DNA from: Prochlorococcus sp. AG-442-N17
GTDB taxonomy: Bacteria > Cyanobacteriota > Cyanobacteriia > PCC-6307 > Cyanobiaceae
NCBI GenBank assembly: GCA_003212375.1
Contig: QCPY01000001.1
Coordinates: 62,001-126,000, forward strand
Direction of reading: 5' to 3'
Length of the DNA: 64,000 bases
Part shown: one piece after another, positions 8,308 to 18,362 of the stretch
Numbering within the stretch: position 1 is the first letter of the stretch
How the letters are laid out: each line of letters starts with the position of its first letter
The notes under the pieces: generated by a model
Database searches by the model: none
Seen by the model: only the letters and a program-made list of their open reading frames with translations
What the model was told of the DNA's origin: nothing
Made by a program: the position numbers and the translations under genes

Positions 8308-9618
8308 ATGAAAGATATAAAATGTCCATCATGTGGTGAAAACTTCAGAATAGATCCAACTAGCTTTGAAGAGATACTTCTTCAAATTAAAGATGAGGAA
8401 TTTAACAAACAAATAGAGGAAAGACTTCAACTAGCAGAAGAAGATAAGAAGAAAGGCATAGAAATTGCTAAACAAGAATTAAAAATACAGTTAATAAAGG
8501 ATAGTCAGAAAAAAGATTCAAAAATTCAAGAACTTGAGTCTAAGCTCAATATAGCTGAAGAAAAAAAATTAAATGAATTAAATGAGCTAAAGAATAAAGC
8601 ATCTAGTAAAATTAATATACTAAATAACGAGGTAAACAAACTAAAGGAAGATATTGAAAAACAATCTATAATTAATGATTTATCATTAAAGAATAAAGTC
8701 ACTGAAGCTGTTAATAGTTTAGAGAAAGAAAAATCTGCATTAAAAAACTCAATTGAAAAAATGAAGTTAGAACATTCTATAAGTGAGAAAGTAATTGAAG
8801 AAAAGTTTAAAAACAAAATTACTGAACGAGATTTGACAATTCAAGAACTTAGAGATATGAAATCTAAACTATCTACAAAGATGGTTGGTGAGACATTAGA
8901 AATACATTGTGAAACACAGTTTAATCTTAATAGAGCAACAGCATTTAAAAACTCTTATTTCGAAAAAGATAATGATGCCAGTTCAGGCAGCAAAGGCGAT
9001 TATATCTTCAGAGAATATGATGATAATCAAATTGAAATAGTCTCAATTATGTTTGAGATGAAAAACGAAACTGAAGGGAGATACAATAAACGCAAGAACG
9101 AAGACTTCTTTAAAGAATTGGATAAAGATAGAACTCAGAAATCATGTGAATATGCTGTTTTAGTTTCATTATTGGAACCAGAAAGTGAACTATATAATTC
9201 TGGAATAGTTGATGTATCTTATAAATATCCAAAAATGTTTGTAATAAGACCACAATTCTTCCTACCTATTATTTCTCTTCTAAGGAATGCATCTTTAGAA
9301 ACTTTAAAATATAAAACACAATTAGATTTAATGAAACGTGAAAATTATGACATCACAAATTTTGAAAGCACTCTAGATAAATTCAAGAATGCCGTAGGGA
9401 AAAACGTTTCTTTAGCTCAGGACAGATTTAATAACGCAATATTGGAAATTGAAAAATCTATAAGTCATTTACAAAAAACGAAAGAGGCTTTGCTGATATC
9501 AAAAAAACATCTTTTATCTGCCAATAGCAAGTCACAAGATTTAACAGTTAAAAAATTAACACAAAATAATCCCACTATGAAAAATAAATTTAATGATTTA
9601 AAAATTGAAGAAGACTAA
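8308..9618 (+). CDS. DUF2130 protein, coiled coil plus nuclease-like domain
   Basis: The 436-residue protein starts with a zinc-ribbon-like CPSCGENFRIDP, followed by a long charged coiled coil (about residues 25-195). The conserved DUF2130 domain then contains GETLEIHCE, KGDYIFRE and EIVSIMFEMKNE. The D...ExK arrangement resembles PD-(D/E)xK nucleases and the RmuC group. It may therefore act on DNA, but the family's activity is not established. A second coiled coil (about 355-405) follows. No partner gene is adjacent. Confidence 0.8.
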   Translation: MKDIKCPSCGENFRIDPTSFEEILLQIKDEEFNKQIEERLQLAEEDKKKGIEIAKQELKIQLIKDSQKKDSKIQELESKLNIAEEKKLNELNELKNKASSKINILNNEVNKLKEDIEKQSIINDLSLKNKVTEAVNSLEKEKSALKNSIEKMKLEHSISEKVIEEKFKNKITERDLTIQELRDMKSKLSTKMVGETLEIHCETQFNLNRATAFKNSYFEKDNDASSGSKGDYIFREYDDNQIEIVSIMFEMKNETEGRYNKRKNEDFFKELDKDRTQKSCEYAVLVSLLEPESELYNSGIVDVSYKYPKMFVIRPQFFLPIISLLRNASLETLKYKTQLDLMKRENYDITNFESTLDKFKNAVGKNVSLAQDRFNNAILEIEKSISHLQKTKEALLISKKHLLSANSKSQDLTVKKLTQNNPTMKNKFNDLKIEED

Positions 9619-9716
9619 AATAAAACAAGACAGCAACAGAAAGTTCATAATAATTTCATTTTTAATAATTTATAAATTAATCCAGATATAATATAAATAA
9701 CCATAAGTTAAAAATA

Positions 9717-10004
9717 ATGTCTCCTAATACTCCCATTTATAGTCTTGCTAGGGAACTTGATGTAAATAGCAATAGAATCATTTTAGCTTGCAAATCACTT
9801 GGTATCCCAGCTAAAGGCTCTACAAAAAGACTTAATAAGGAAGAGTTAGAAAAAGTAAAAAATTACTTTAGGACTGGTAAGAACGTCTCTGAAGAAATAG
9901 TTGAAATTAACAAAAATGACTATATTACAAAAAGCAAAACACCAAAAATAAAAAGAGAAGTAAAAACAAAATATTTCCCAAATAGACTAATAGCTAAATC
10001 TTAA
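9717..10004 (+). CDS. Stand-alone IF2 N-terminal-domain protein
   Basis: Residues 6-50 (IYSLARELDVNSNRIILACK, LGIPAKG, LNKEELEKVKNYF) follow the small helical domain found at the N-terminus of bacterial translation initiation factor IF-2. Here it occurs without the GTPase. The remaining 45 residues are basic and unstructured. It may bind RNA or the ribosome; that is inference from the fold. The length, 95 residues, excludes a truncated infB since no G domain follows. Confidence 0.65.
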   Translation: MSPNTPIYSLARELDVNSNRIILACKSLGIPAKGSTKRLNKEELEKVKNYFRTGKNVSEEIVEINKNDYITKSKTPKIKREVKTKYFPNRLIAKS

Positions 10005-10087
10005 ATAAAACAAATTTTTTTCTTTTTTTAGTTTGAACAACCACAGAAGAAATAATAAATAAATTAGGATAAGTAAAAATACTTAAA

Positions 10088-10501
10088 ATGAAAATTGATG
10101 AGGCCTTAAATTCTCTTGAAAATTCATGGTCAAGAGATGAAGTATTAGTAAAAATAAAGAATGGAGCAAATTCAGAAAGCATAGTAAACGATTTCTTTAG
10201 TAATAAGAAAGAAGAAATCGAAACTCTTTCTAATTTTATCAATCCTGAAGAGAAAATTCTTTTAAGTGAGATAGAGGAGTTATCTAATATTGAATCAAAA
10301 CTAATCAATAAAATTAAAAACTATAGTTCAAATAACAGTCAGTTATCAAACGGCGAAAAGAATCAAGGTAAAAGATTAGAACCTACACAAAAGATTTCAT
10401 TCAACCTAGCTGTATTTATGATGAAATGGAGTAATAAATTTGTATTTATTTCTCTTTTTGTATTATCAGCAATAGCTTTAAGTAAACAAGCATGGGCTTA
10501 A
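10088..10501 (+). CDS. Hypothetical C-terminally anchored protein
   Basis: The 137-residue protein has an acidic helical N-terminal two thirds and one C-terminal transmembrane helix (FVFISLFVLSAIALSKQAWA, at the very end). The tail-anchored arrangement suggests the soluble part faces the cytoplasm. No family recognised. Confidence 0.6.
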   Translation: MKIDEALNSLENSWSRDEVLVKIKNGANSESIVNDFFSNKKEEIETLSNFINPEEKILLSEIEELSNIESKLINKIKNYSSNNSQLSNGEKNQGKRLEPTQKISFNLAVFMMKWSNKFVFISLFVLSAIALSKQAWA

Positions 10502-10537
10502 TTCGCTAAATTAATTAAAATAAAACCTTTTATTTTT

Positions 10538-11530
10538 TTGACCAAAGATAGTTCAGATTTAATTAAATATAGTACTCAAGGTTTGTACTGTGAAATTGCT
10601 GATATTTGGATAGATCCACATAAACCGGTAAAAAAAGCATTAATTACTCATGCGCATATGGATCATTTCACATTTGGTTGCGATGAATATATTTCCACCT
10701 ATGAAACCTCAAAAATTTTAAAAGAAAGAGTAGGTAATGCAATAAATATTAAAACTTATGATTATGGAAAAGAATTTAAAATAAATGGTATCAATATTTC
10801 TTTCCATCCTTCAGGACATATACTTGGATCAAGCCAAATCAAGTTTAATTTTGGAGGTGAGACATGGTTAATCACAGGCGATTTCAAACGTCAAAAAGAC
10901 TATACTTGTAAAGAATATGAAAAAGTTAAAACTGATTATCTAATAAGTGAATCAACTTTTGGATTGCCTATCTTTAAATGGGAAGAAGCTCAAAAAACTG
11001 CCGGAGATATTTCAAAATGGGTAGATTCATCCCCAGATAAAACATCTATTTTATTTTGTTATTCCTTAGGAAAAGCACAAAGATTATTAAATGAAATTAG
11101 TAAATCAAATTTTAAAAATAATATTTATACGCACAATAGTATTAATAATATGAACAACTGTTATAAGAAATTAGGAATTAATATAGTTAATACAGAAAAA
11201 TTCGATAAAACCCAAAATCTCGATAAATTTAAAGGGAGTCTTATTTTACTTCCACCAGCATTACATAAAGGATCATATCTAAAAAAATTCAAAAATATTC
11301 AAACAGGTTTTGCTAGTGGATGGATGGCAATTAGAGCCTTAAGAAAAAGATCGGGTTATGATAAAGGATTTGTTATATCAGACCATGCAGATTGGGAAGC
11401 TATTTTAAATACTGTAAAAGAATCAGAAGCAAAAAATGTCTTTTTTCATCATGGAGATAGCGATGCTTTGAGTAGATATTTAAATGAAAAAAGCTCTATA
11501 AATGTGCTTAATTTTGAGTCTAGAAAATGA
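10538..11530 (+). CDS. Ligase-associated MBL-fold DNA exonuclease
   Basis: This 330-residue metallo-beta-lactamase protein has the metal motif HAHMDH at 38-43, a GHILGSSQ block and GDFKR. A C-terminal beta-CASP-like part contains FASGWM and ISDHADW. Proteins of this type are encoded next to ATP-dependent DNA ligases and are annotated as ligase-associated exonucleases, related to Artemis/SNM1. A TTG at 10538 starts the conserved N-terminus. The stop overlaps the ligase start by ATGA, so translation is probably coupled. Substrate and polarity are not evident from sequence. Confidence 0.85.
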   Translation: MTKDSSDLIKYSTQGLYCEIADIWIDPHKPVKKALITHAHMDHFTFGCDEYISTYETSKILKERVGNAINIKTYDYGKEFKINGINISFHPSGHILGSSQIKFNFGGETWLITGDFKRQKDYTCKEYEKVKTDYLISESTFGLPIFKWEEAQKTAGDISKWVDSSPDKTSILFCYSLGKAQRLLNEISKSNFKNNIYTHNSINNMNNCYKKLGINIVNTEKFDKTQNLDKFKGSLILLPPALHKGSYLKKFKNIQTGFASGWMAIRALRKRSGYDKGFVISDHADWEAILNTVKESEAKNVFFHHGDSDALSRYLNEKSSINVLNFESRK

Positions 11531-13167
11531 GTTTAAAAAACTTTTCAGAATTATTTATAAATTTAGATTCAAGTAGTAGTACAAATAAGAAACTTGAAAT
11601 TTTAAAAAATTATTTTTCAATAAATAATAATTTAGAAAATTCTTGGTCGATATATTTGCTTACCGGGAAAAAAAATAAAAGATTTATTAGTGGGAGATCA
11701 ATTAAAAGTTTTTTTTCAGATATTTATGAATTCCCTTTATGGTTAATTGATACTTGTTATTTAAGAGTTGGAGATTCAGCTGAAGTAATAACTTTATTAC
11801 TAAATAGTAAAAATATTGGGAAAACTGAAGTAATGAAGGATATTTCTTTAGATGAATTATTAAATAAAGTTTTGCCTGAATTAGCTGTTCTTAAAGAAGA
11901 AGAAAAGAAATTAAGAATAAAGGAAATATGGGAAGAATTACCAAAAGAAAACTTGCTAATTTTCAACAAAATATTGACTGGTACATTTAGAGTTGGTGTC
12001 TCAATTGGATTAATAACAAAATCCATCTCACAACTTGTTAATCTAGACGAGTCAATAATTTCTCATAGATTAATGGGTGATTTTGAGCCCTCAGCTCAAG
12101 CATATAAATTTTTAGTAAATAAAAAAATAGATTTAGAAGAATTAAGTTATAAACCATACCCTTTTCTTCTTGCCACTACATTTGAAAAAAAAATTTCAGA
12201 AGAATCAATAAATAATTTTCAATATGAATGGAAATGGGATGGTATAAGAATTCAATTAATAAAAAGATTAGGTAAAGTTTCAATATGGACTAGAGGTGAA
12301 GATCTAGTTAATAGATCTTTCCCAGAATTAGTGGAGAATACTCTATTTATAAAAGATGACTTTGTAATAGATGGGGAATTATTGGTTTGGAATTTTAAAG
12401 ATGAACTTCCTATGAATTTTTCGTTTCTTCAAAAAAGGATTAATAGAAAAGCACCATCAAAACTAATACAAAATAATTTACCAATTATTTTTATTGCCTA
12501 TGATCTTTTAGAACTAAAAGGTGAAGATAAAAGACAATTAAATCTAAGAAATAGAAGAATTAATTTAGAAAAGAATTTTCATAAATGGATAAGTGAAAGT
12601 GAAAAAGATATTTCTAAAATTTTTAAAATAAGTAATTTATTATTTCCAAAAAATTGGGAAGATGCTGAAAACTTAAAAAATAAATCTAGAGAAAATGGAA
12701 CTGAGGGTTTGGTTATAAAAAATAAAAATTCTATATATGCTTCAGGTCGCAAAAAAGGTATTTGGTGGAAGTACAAAGTTGATCCAATGCAACTTGATGC
12801 TGTTCTAATATATGCTAAAGGGGGAAGCGGTAAAAGAGCTGGTTTATACACAGACTATAGTTTTGCTTTATGGAAAGACGGGCAATTAATAAAATTTGCA
12901 AGTGCCTATTCTGGCCTAAACAATGCGGAGATTAAAGAACTTGATAAATGGATAAGAAAAAATACAATTGAAAAATTTGGTCCTGTAAGGTCAGTAAAAC
13001 CAGAAATGGTTTTCGAAATATCTTTTGAAAATATACAAGTTTCCAATCGTCATAAAGCAGGGATTTCAGTAAGATTTCCAAGAATCTCTAAATGGAGAAA
13101 AGACAAACATATTAAGGATGCTGATACCCTAGAAAATGCTAAAAAATTAATGATAAGTAAATCATGA
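11527..13167 (+). CDS. ATP-dependent DNA ligase
   Basis: The 546-residue enzyme has an N-terminal DNA-binding domain and the adenylation motif KWDGIR with the nucleophile Lys236. Motif III-like DGELLVW, motif IV EGLVIKN and motif V WWKYK follow, then an OB-fold domain with VFEISFENIQ. It seals DNA nicks using ATP. This is the ATP-dependent type found in the bacterial ligase-associated repair cluster, extra to the NAD-dependent LigA that replicates the chromosome. It overlaps both neighbours by 4 bp, consistent with one operon. Confidence 0.92.
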   Translation: MSLKNFSELFINLDSSSSTNKKLEILKNYFSINNNLENSWSIYLLTGKKNKRFISGRSIKSFFSDIYEFPLWLIDTCYLRVGDSAEVITLLLNSKNIGKTEVMKDISLDELLNKVLPELAVLKEEEKKLRIKEIWEELPKENLLIFNKILTGTFRVGVSIGLITKSISQLVNLDESIISHRLMGDFEPSAQAYKFLVNKKIDLEELSYKPYPFLLATTFEKKISEESINNFQYEWKWDGIRIQLIKRLGKVSIWTRGEDLVNRSFPELVENTLFIKDDFVIDGELLVWNFKDELPMNFSFLQKRINRKAPSKLIQNNLPIIFIAYDLLELKGEDKRQLNLRNRRINLEKNFHKWISESEKDISKIFKISNLLFPKNWEDAENLKNKSRENGTEGLVIKNKNSIYASGRKKGIWWKYKVDPMQLDAVLIYAKGGSGKRAGLYTDYSFALWKDGQLIKFASAYSGLNNAEIKELDKWIRKNTIEKFGPVRSVKPEMVFEISFENIQVSNRHKAGISVRFPRISKWRKDKHIKDADTLENAKKLMISKS

Positions 13168-15638
13168 ACATCACTACTAGTAAAACTTATTTAGAAAAAA
13201 TAAAAAAATTCTTCGATAAAAATGAGTGGGAACCACTAACTTTTCAACTTGAATCATGGGAGGCATACTTAAATGGCGAAAATGGGATAATACAAGTTCC
13301 TACTGGTTGCGGTAAAACATACGCAGCATTAATGGGACCTCTTTCAAAATTAAAAGACTTTAGAAAAAATTCTGGTCTAAACATTTTATTAATTACACCA
13401 TTAAAAGCATTAAGTAGAGATCTAAAAAATTCAATCGATTCAGCTGCTAATTTTTTTGATAAAGAAATAACTGTTGGAATTAGGAATGGTGATACTAGTC
13501 AATATGAAAAGAAAAAACAAATACTAAATCCTCCAAATATTCTAATAACAACCCCAGAATCTTTATCTCTTTTATTGTCAAATAAAGAGTCTAAGAGAAT
13601 TTTTAAGAATTTATTTTCAATTATTATTGATGAATGGCATGAGTTAATGGGAAGTAAAAGAGGTAATCAATGCGAATTATCTTTAAGTTGGCTAAGAGGA
13701 AATAATAAAGATTTACAAATTTGGGCAATGTCTGCCACTATTGGAAATATTGAAGAAGCTGGAAGAGCAATTATTGGTATTAAAGCAAAGGCACCAAAAA
13801 TAATTAGTTCAAATATACAAAAAGAATTAGAGATAACTAGTGTTTTACCAGAAGAAGAAACAACCTTTCCATGGGGTGGACATTTAGGTATTAAAAACTA
13901 TTCTTCACTTTTAAAAATTTTAGATAAAAATAAAAGTACCTTATTATTCACTAATACAAGGAATCAATCTGAAAGATGGTACCAATGCCTAAAATTCTGT
14001 TTACCAGAAATGGAAGAAAAGATTGCTTTACATCATGGTTCACTAGATAAAGATGAAAGAAAAATAGTTGAGGATGGAGTTAAAAACGGATTAATAAAAT
14101 GGGTAGTTTGTACAAGCTCTTTAGATTTAGGTATAGACTTTCAACCGGTTGATCAAATTGTTCAAATTGGTAGTGCCAAAAATATAGCAAGATTAATCCA
14201 AAGAGCTGGAAGAAGTGCTCATAGACCTGGAGGAAAGTCAAACATAATTTTTATGCCTACAAACTCATTAGAATTATTCGAAATAAGTGCTATGCGGAGA
14301 ATAATAAAAAGTGGGATATCTGAAAAAATTAATCTTCCTGAATTATCTTTTGATGTCCTTCTTCAGCATCTTGTAAGTTTAGCTTGCGGGCCAGGTTTTA
14401 ATCCCAGTATTGAAAAAAAAAGGATTAAAGATTGTTGGAGTTATAGAAATCTAAATGATAAAGATTGGGATTGGTGTATTGATTTTTTAGAGTATGGAGG
14501 GAAATGTTTAAAAGCATATCCAAAATATAAAAAGATAGAAAAAGAAAAATCAAAAGGTGACAAAAATAACTTTAATTATTTTGTAAAAGATAAATCCTTA
14601 GTAAGGATGCATAAATATAATATTGGAACTATCACAAGCGATAAATTTATTAATGTAAAGTATTTAAGAGGAAAAACATTAGGTAATTTAGAAGAAAATT
14701 TTGCAACAAAATTAAAAACGGGTGATACCTTTTACTTTGCTGGCAAGATGCTCCAGTTTGTAAAAATAAGGGATATGACACTTTACGTAAAAAAATCTTC
14801 AAGGAAAAGTTCTTTAATCCCAGCTTGGGTGGGAGGACAAATGGCGATCTCTGATCTTCTTAGTGATAGTTTGAGGAAAGAAATAGATCTTTGCAAGGAC
14901 TTAAATCATAGTGGTAACCATATTAATAAAGAATTAAATTCACTTTTACCAATTTTAAAAAAACAGAAAACTATTTCTGATATACCTAAAAGAAATCAAC
15001 TTCTTATTGAAATATTTAAGACTAAGGATTTAACAAATCTTTTTGTTTTTACTCTGGATGGAAAATTAGTTAATGAAGGAATTGCTTTTTTATGGGCTTC
15101 TAGACTCGCAAAGAAAAAACAATCAACATTTAGTATTACTGCTAATGATTTTGGATTCAGCTTAACATCATCAGAAGATTATGACTTTTCAATAGTTGAA
15201 AAAGAATTTTCTTATTTAATAAAAAATAATAATTTGGAAGAAGATTTAGAAAATGCGATAAATTTTTCAGAATTAACAAAGAGGCGATTTAAGAATATTG
15301 CTCAAATTAGTGGGTTAGTTAATCAAAATAATCCCACTAAAACAAAAAGTTCATCTCAATTACAAATAAGTTCAAGTCTTTTTTATGATGTGTTTACCAG
15401 ATATGAAAAAGGCCACTTGTTAATCAAACAAGCACATCAAGAGGTAAAAGAATATCAATTAGAAAATAAAAGAATAGCTAATACACTAGAAAGATTATCT
15501 AATTTTAAATTGATATTAAAAGAGACTCAAACTCCAAGCCCATTTGCTTTCCCTTTATTAGTTGAAAGATTAAAAAATACATTAAGCAATGAATCAATAG
15601 AAAAAAGAGTTGAAAAACTAATCAAAAAATATAATTGA
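13164..15638 (+). CDS. Ligase-associated Lhr-like DEXH-box helicase
   Basis: The 824-residue superfamily 2 helicase has Walker A PTGCGKT at 46-52, motif II DEWH at 156-159, SAT in WAMSATIG, and C-terminal helicase motifs TSSLDLGID and QRAGRSAH. A long Lhr-type C-terminal region of winged-helix character follows. Lhr-family helicases translocate 3' to 5' on single-stranded DNA in repair. Position between the ligase and PdeM and the 4-bp overlap with the ligase mark it as part of the same repair operon. Confidence 0.9.
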   Translation: MNITTSKTYLEKIKKFFDKNEWEPLTFQLESWEAYLNGENGIIQVPTGCGKTYAALMGPLSKLKDFRKNSGLNILLITPLKALSRDLKNSIDSAANFFDKEITVGIRNGDTSQYEKKKQILNPPNILITTPESLSLLLSNKESKRIFKNLFSIIIDEWHELMGSKRGNQCELSLSWLRGNNKDLQIWAMSATIGNIEEAGRAIIGIKAKAPKIISSNIQKELEITSVLPEEETTFPWGGHLGIKNYSSLLKILDKNKSTLLFTNTRNQSERWYQCLKFCLPEMEEKIALHHGSLDKDERKIVEDGVKNGLIKWVVCTSSLDLGIDFQPVDQIVQIGSAKNIARLIQRAGRSAHRPGGKSNIIFMPTNSLELFEISAMRRIIKSGISEKINLPELSFDVLLQHLVSLACGPGFNPSIEKKRIKDCWSYRNLNDKDWDWCIDFLEYGGKCLKAYPKYKKIEKEKSKGDKNNFNYFVKDKSLVRMHKYNIGTITSDKFINVKYLRGKTLGNLEENFATKLKTGDTFYFAGKMLQFVKIRDMTLYVKKSSRKSSLIPAWVGGQMAISDLLSDSLRKEIDLCKDLNHSGNHINKELNSLLPILKKQKTISDIPKRNQLLIEIFKTKDLTNLFVFTLDGKLVNEGIAFLWASRLAKKKQSTFSITANDFGFSLTSSEDYDFSIVEKEFSYLIKNNNLEEDLENAINFSELTKRRFKNIAQISGLVNQNNPTKTKSSSQLQISSSLFYDVFTRYEKGHLLIKQAHQEVKEYQLENKRIANTLERLSNFKLILKETQTPSPFAFPLLVERLKNTLSNESIEKRVEKLIKKYN

Positions 15639-15641
15639 AAA

Positions 15642-16286
15642 ATGTATAAAAACTCTTCTATTTTGCATTGGGGCAAATCATCTCTTGAAATGCTTCCTAC
15701 AAGAGCATTACTTTTACCTCAAACTAGTGAACTATTAATATGCGATATACATCTTGGCAAAGGTGAATATTTTCAGCAGAATGGAATTCCTCTCACGAAT
15801 AATGCAGATGAACAAAACTTATTAAGAATCAAAAATATTGTAAAAAAATACAGTCCTAAAAAATTGATTATTTTAGGAGATTTATTTCATAGCAAATATT
15901 CAATAAGTGAATCTTTAAAATATAAACTAGAACTTCTAATTGAAACATTAAATATAAAAATAGAATTAATAGTTGGAAATCATGATATCGGTTGCAAAGT
16001 CAAAAATATAAGATCTTTTAACTTTAAAAGATCTAATAATCTTATCTTTAGTCACGCGCCATTGGATAAGTATGAAGAAAATATTTTAAACATTTGTGGG
16101 CATTATCATCCAAAAATATATTTAAAAAATGCGAGAGATAAATTATCTTTTAGATGTTTTGCTTTAGATGAAAAGGAACATGTATTTTATCTCCCCGCTT
16201 TTGGTGATCTTACGGGAGGTTATCCTTGCAAAAATTCATTTAAAAAATGGGCAATTATTTCTGATAAAAGAATTGTTCAAATATAA
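15642..16286 (+). CDS. pdeM: Ligase-associated DNA damage response phosphoesterase PdeM
   Basis: The 214-residue calcineurin-like phosphoesterase shows CDIHLGK, LGDLFHSK, GNHDIG, SHAP and CGHYHPK in order, the five metal-binding motifs of the fold. PdeM proteins are encoded with the ligase, exonuclease and helicase of this cluster. The gene starts 3 bp after the helicase stop, so all four are probably one transcript of about 5.8 kb. The exact substrate is unknown. Confidence 0.85.
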   Translation: MYKNSSILHWGKSSLEMLPTRALLLPQTSELLICDIHLGKGEYFQQNGIPLTNNADEQNLLRIKNIVKKYSPKKLIILGDLFHSKYSISESLKYKLELLIETLNIKIELIVGNHDIGCKVKNIRSFNFKRSNNLIFSHAPLDKYEENILNICGHYHPKIYLKNARDKLSFRCFALDEKEHVFYLPAFGDLTGGYPCKNSFKKWAIISDKRIVQI

Positions 16287-16497
16287 ATCTCAACAAAATT
16301 CAAAATAAGATAATTTTATCAATTGAACATATACTTTTATACATTATGATCTCATTTTAATTATTAATTTCATATCATAGGTAAAAGTTTAAATTTTTAA
16401 TGTTAAAGTCAAATTTGAAATTAAAAAAGAGAAAAATTATTACCCTTTCTTTAACTTAAAAAATACGTTATAAAAAAAATAAACTTAATTTTTAATA

Positions 16498-16806
16498 ATG
16501 AAAAAATTAATAACTATTATTATTTTTCAAGTTTTGTTAGTCCCATTCGATGTTACTGCCAATGAAAACTTTTCTGTAGAAATTGAGGCCCTAACACTTG
16601 TAATGAAACAATATGAAAAAGATATTGAGGTTGAGAACGAAACTAAAATTGAACTAAATAATAAGAAACCAAGCTTTATGGCACTTAAGCAAGATGAATG
16701 TAATGCAACAGTTAAAGTTACTGAAAAGACAGGGCTAGAGATTGTCGGGACTGAATCCTTCGATGTAAATGTTTGCAAGAAAGAAGTAAACAAAGTTATA
16801 AATTAA
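16498..16806 (+). CDS. Small exported protein, unknown
   Basis: The 102-residue product has a signal peptide (MKKLITIIIFQVLLVPFDVTA, probable cleavage after TA) and a mature acidic domain with two Cys (DECNAT and NVCKK) that may pair. No family recognised. A short palindrome just downstream (around 16817-16835) could end transcription. Confidence 0.6.
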   Translation: MKKLITIIIFQVLLVPFDVTANENFSVEIEALTLVMKQYEKDIEVENETKIELNNKKPSFMALKQDECNATVKVTEKTGLEIVGTESFDVNVCKKEVNKVIN

Positions 16807-16844
16807 TTTCAGAAAAAATATCTTTAAAAGATATTATTCAAAAA

Positions 16845-16920
16845 ATTTAAAGAGGTCTTTTACACATGGAAGGTGAGACCTCGAGACCTAACAGAAAACT
16901 TTGGAACGGGTTCTGCTTAA
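16845..16920. other. Intergenic region with nested inverted repeats
   Basis: GAGGTCT at 16852-16858 pairs with AGACCTC at 16876-16882. CAGAA at 16892-16896 can pair with TTCTG at 16911-16915, enclosing GGAACGGG. The stretch is richer in G+C than its surroundings and has no reading frame. It could be a small RNA or a leader element; no known RNA family was recognised, and the strand is undecided. Confidence 0.35.
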
Positions 16921-16994
16921 TTTATTAATAACTAAGTTAATAACGTACAGATGTAATAATAAGTACAATTATGAAAATATCTTTAAATGCTGAA

Positions 16995-17144
16995 TTATTT
17001 ATTTTTTTGGGAGACCTTCTGTAATTCTTCTCTAGACATAAGTGCTTCTATTTGAGCTAGAACCTTCTGAAGTTCTTCTGTCTTAGTCAAAGAAGCCTCA
17101 GCGACTTCTCTTAATTTCTCTAATTGTTCTTGAGTTTTATTCAT
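16995..17144 (-). CDS. Small coiled-coil protein
   Basis: A 49-residue frame (MNKTQEQLEKLREVAEASLT and onward) has regular leucine heptads and reads as one coiled coil. The composition (Glu, Lys, Gln, Leu; no Cys or Trp) supports a real structural microprotein over a chance frame. No family recognised. Confidence 0.55.
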   Translation of the reverse strand: MNKTQEQLEKLREVAEASLTKTEELQKVLAQIEALMSREELQKVSQKNK

Positions 17145-17350
17145 GGTTAATTAGTTAGAAATACATCACTTGAATAGATGGTTTAAAACAAATTTTTCAA
17201 TCACACACAAACTAATATTCACTCTATTTTCTATAAAGTCAAATAAATTTCTTGTATTTGATGTTTTATGAGGACTTCCAATTAAAACCTTATTATTCAA
17301 AAAAATCATAGACTTTATCCTTTAACTAAAAAATATTTATATGTTTTGGA

Positions 17351-17440
17351 TTATGAAGTAAATACTGGGAGACCAATGGTTGCAGTTGTAATTAAAGCTC
17401 CCGCAAAGATTAGGAAAGGAAGATAAGGGAAATTTTTCAA
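17351..17440 (-). CDS. Possible hydrophobic microprotein
   Basis: A 29-codon frame (MKNFPYLPFLIFAGALITTA and onward, ending PVFTS) starts at a TTG and forms one membrane helix. It resembles small photosynthetic subunits in size only, and no ribosome-binding site is clear. Low certainty. Confidence 0.3.
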   Translation of the reverse strand: MKNFPYLPFLIFAGALITTATIGLPVFTS

Positions 17441-17550
17441 CTTAGGATTTTTCTAATTCGAAAATAGTATATAGGTATTTATACTGTTTGTCTACCCCGT
17501 GGCTCTCCATTAAAGAACATAATCTTGCTTAAAAATCAAAAAAATAAAAG

Positions 17551-18360
17551 TTATCCAAATTTTCCTGAGATATATTCTTGAGTAGTTTTTTCATTCGGAG
17601 AACTAAAGATTTTCTTAGTTGAGTTAAATTCTGCAAGATAACCAACTTTACCTCCATCACCATCTTCGTATTCAACTGCATTAAAAAATGCTGTCATATC
17701 ACTAACTCTTAGAGCCTGCTGCATATTATGAGTAACGATTATAATTGTATAATTCTTCTTTAGTTCGTGCATTGTTTCTTCTATTTTTAGAGTTGAGATA
17801 GGATCTAAAGCTGAGCATGGCTCGTCCATGAGTATTATTTCAGGTTCAATTGCAATAGTTCTGGCTATGCAAAGTCTTTGTTGTTGTCCACCAGATAAAG
17901 AGTAACCACTCTCGTTTAATTTATCCTTACACTCATCCCATAAAGCACCTTTTCTCAATGAGCTTTCAACTAGTTCATCCATATCACCCGTAAAGCCATT
18001 AATTCTTGCTCCAAATGCAATATTTTCGTAGATAGATTTAGGAAAAGGATTAGGTTGTTGAAAAACCATTCCAATTCTTCTTCTTACTTCAACTGGATCT
18101 ACCCTTTTATCGTAAATATTAGTTCCATCAAAAAGTACTGTCCCTTTTAATGAACAATTAGGTATCAAATCGTTCATTCTGTTTAAAGATCTAAGAACAG
18201 TTGATTTACCACAACCGGAAGGGCCAATAAGGGAAGTTATTTTTCCTTTTTTAAAGTTACAAAAAACATTTCTTACCGCTTCAAAAGTTCCGTAGCTAAT
18301 AGAGACATTCTCAAGAGATAAAATGACATTCTTAGGTGTTTTTTTATTAGTTTTAATCAT
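17551..18360 (-). CDS. pstB: Phosphate ABC transporter ATP-binding protein
   Basis: The 269-residue ATPase has Walker [10 protein letters not shown], the signature SLSGGQQQR, Walker [13 protein letters not shown] and a switch His in VTHNMQQA. PstB powers high-affinity phosphate import with PstA and PstC in the inner membrane. It is the third gene of pstC-pstA-pstB, separated from pstA by 2 bp. No periplasmic pstS gene lies in this window. Confidence 0.96.
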   Translation of the reverse strand: MIKTNKKTPKNVILSLENVSISYGTFEAVRNVFCNFKKGKITSLIGPSGCGKSTVLRSLNRMNDLIPNCSLKGTVLFDGTNIYDKRVDPVEVRRRIGMVFQQPNPFPKSIYENIAFGARINGFTGDMDELVESSLRKGALWDECKDKLNESGYSLSGGQQQRLCIARTIAIEPEIILMDEPCSALDPISTLKIEETMHELKKNYTIIIVTHNMQQALRVSDMTAFFNAVEYEDGDGGKVGYLAEFNSTKKIFSSPNEKTTQEYISGKFG

Positions 18361-18362
18361 AT

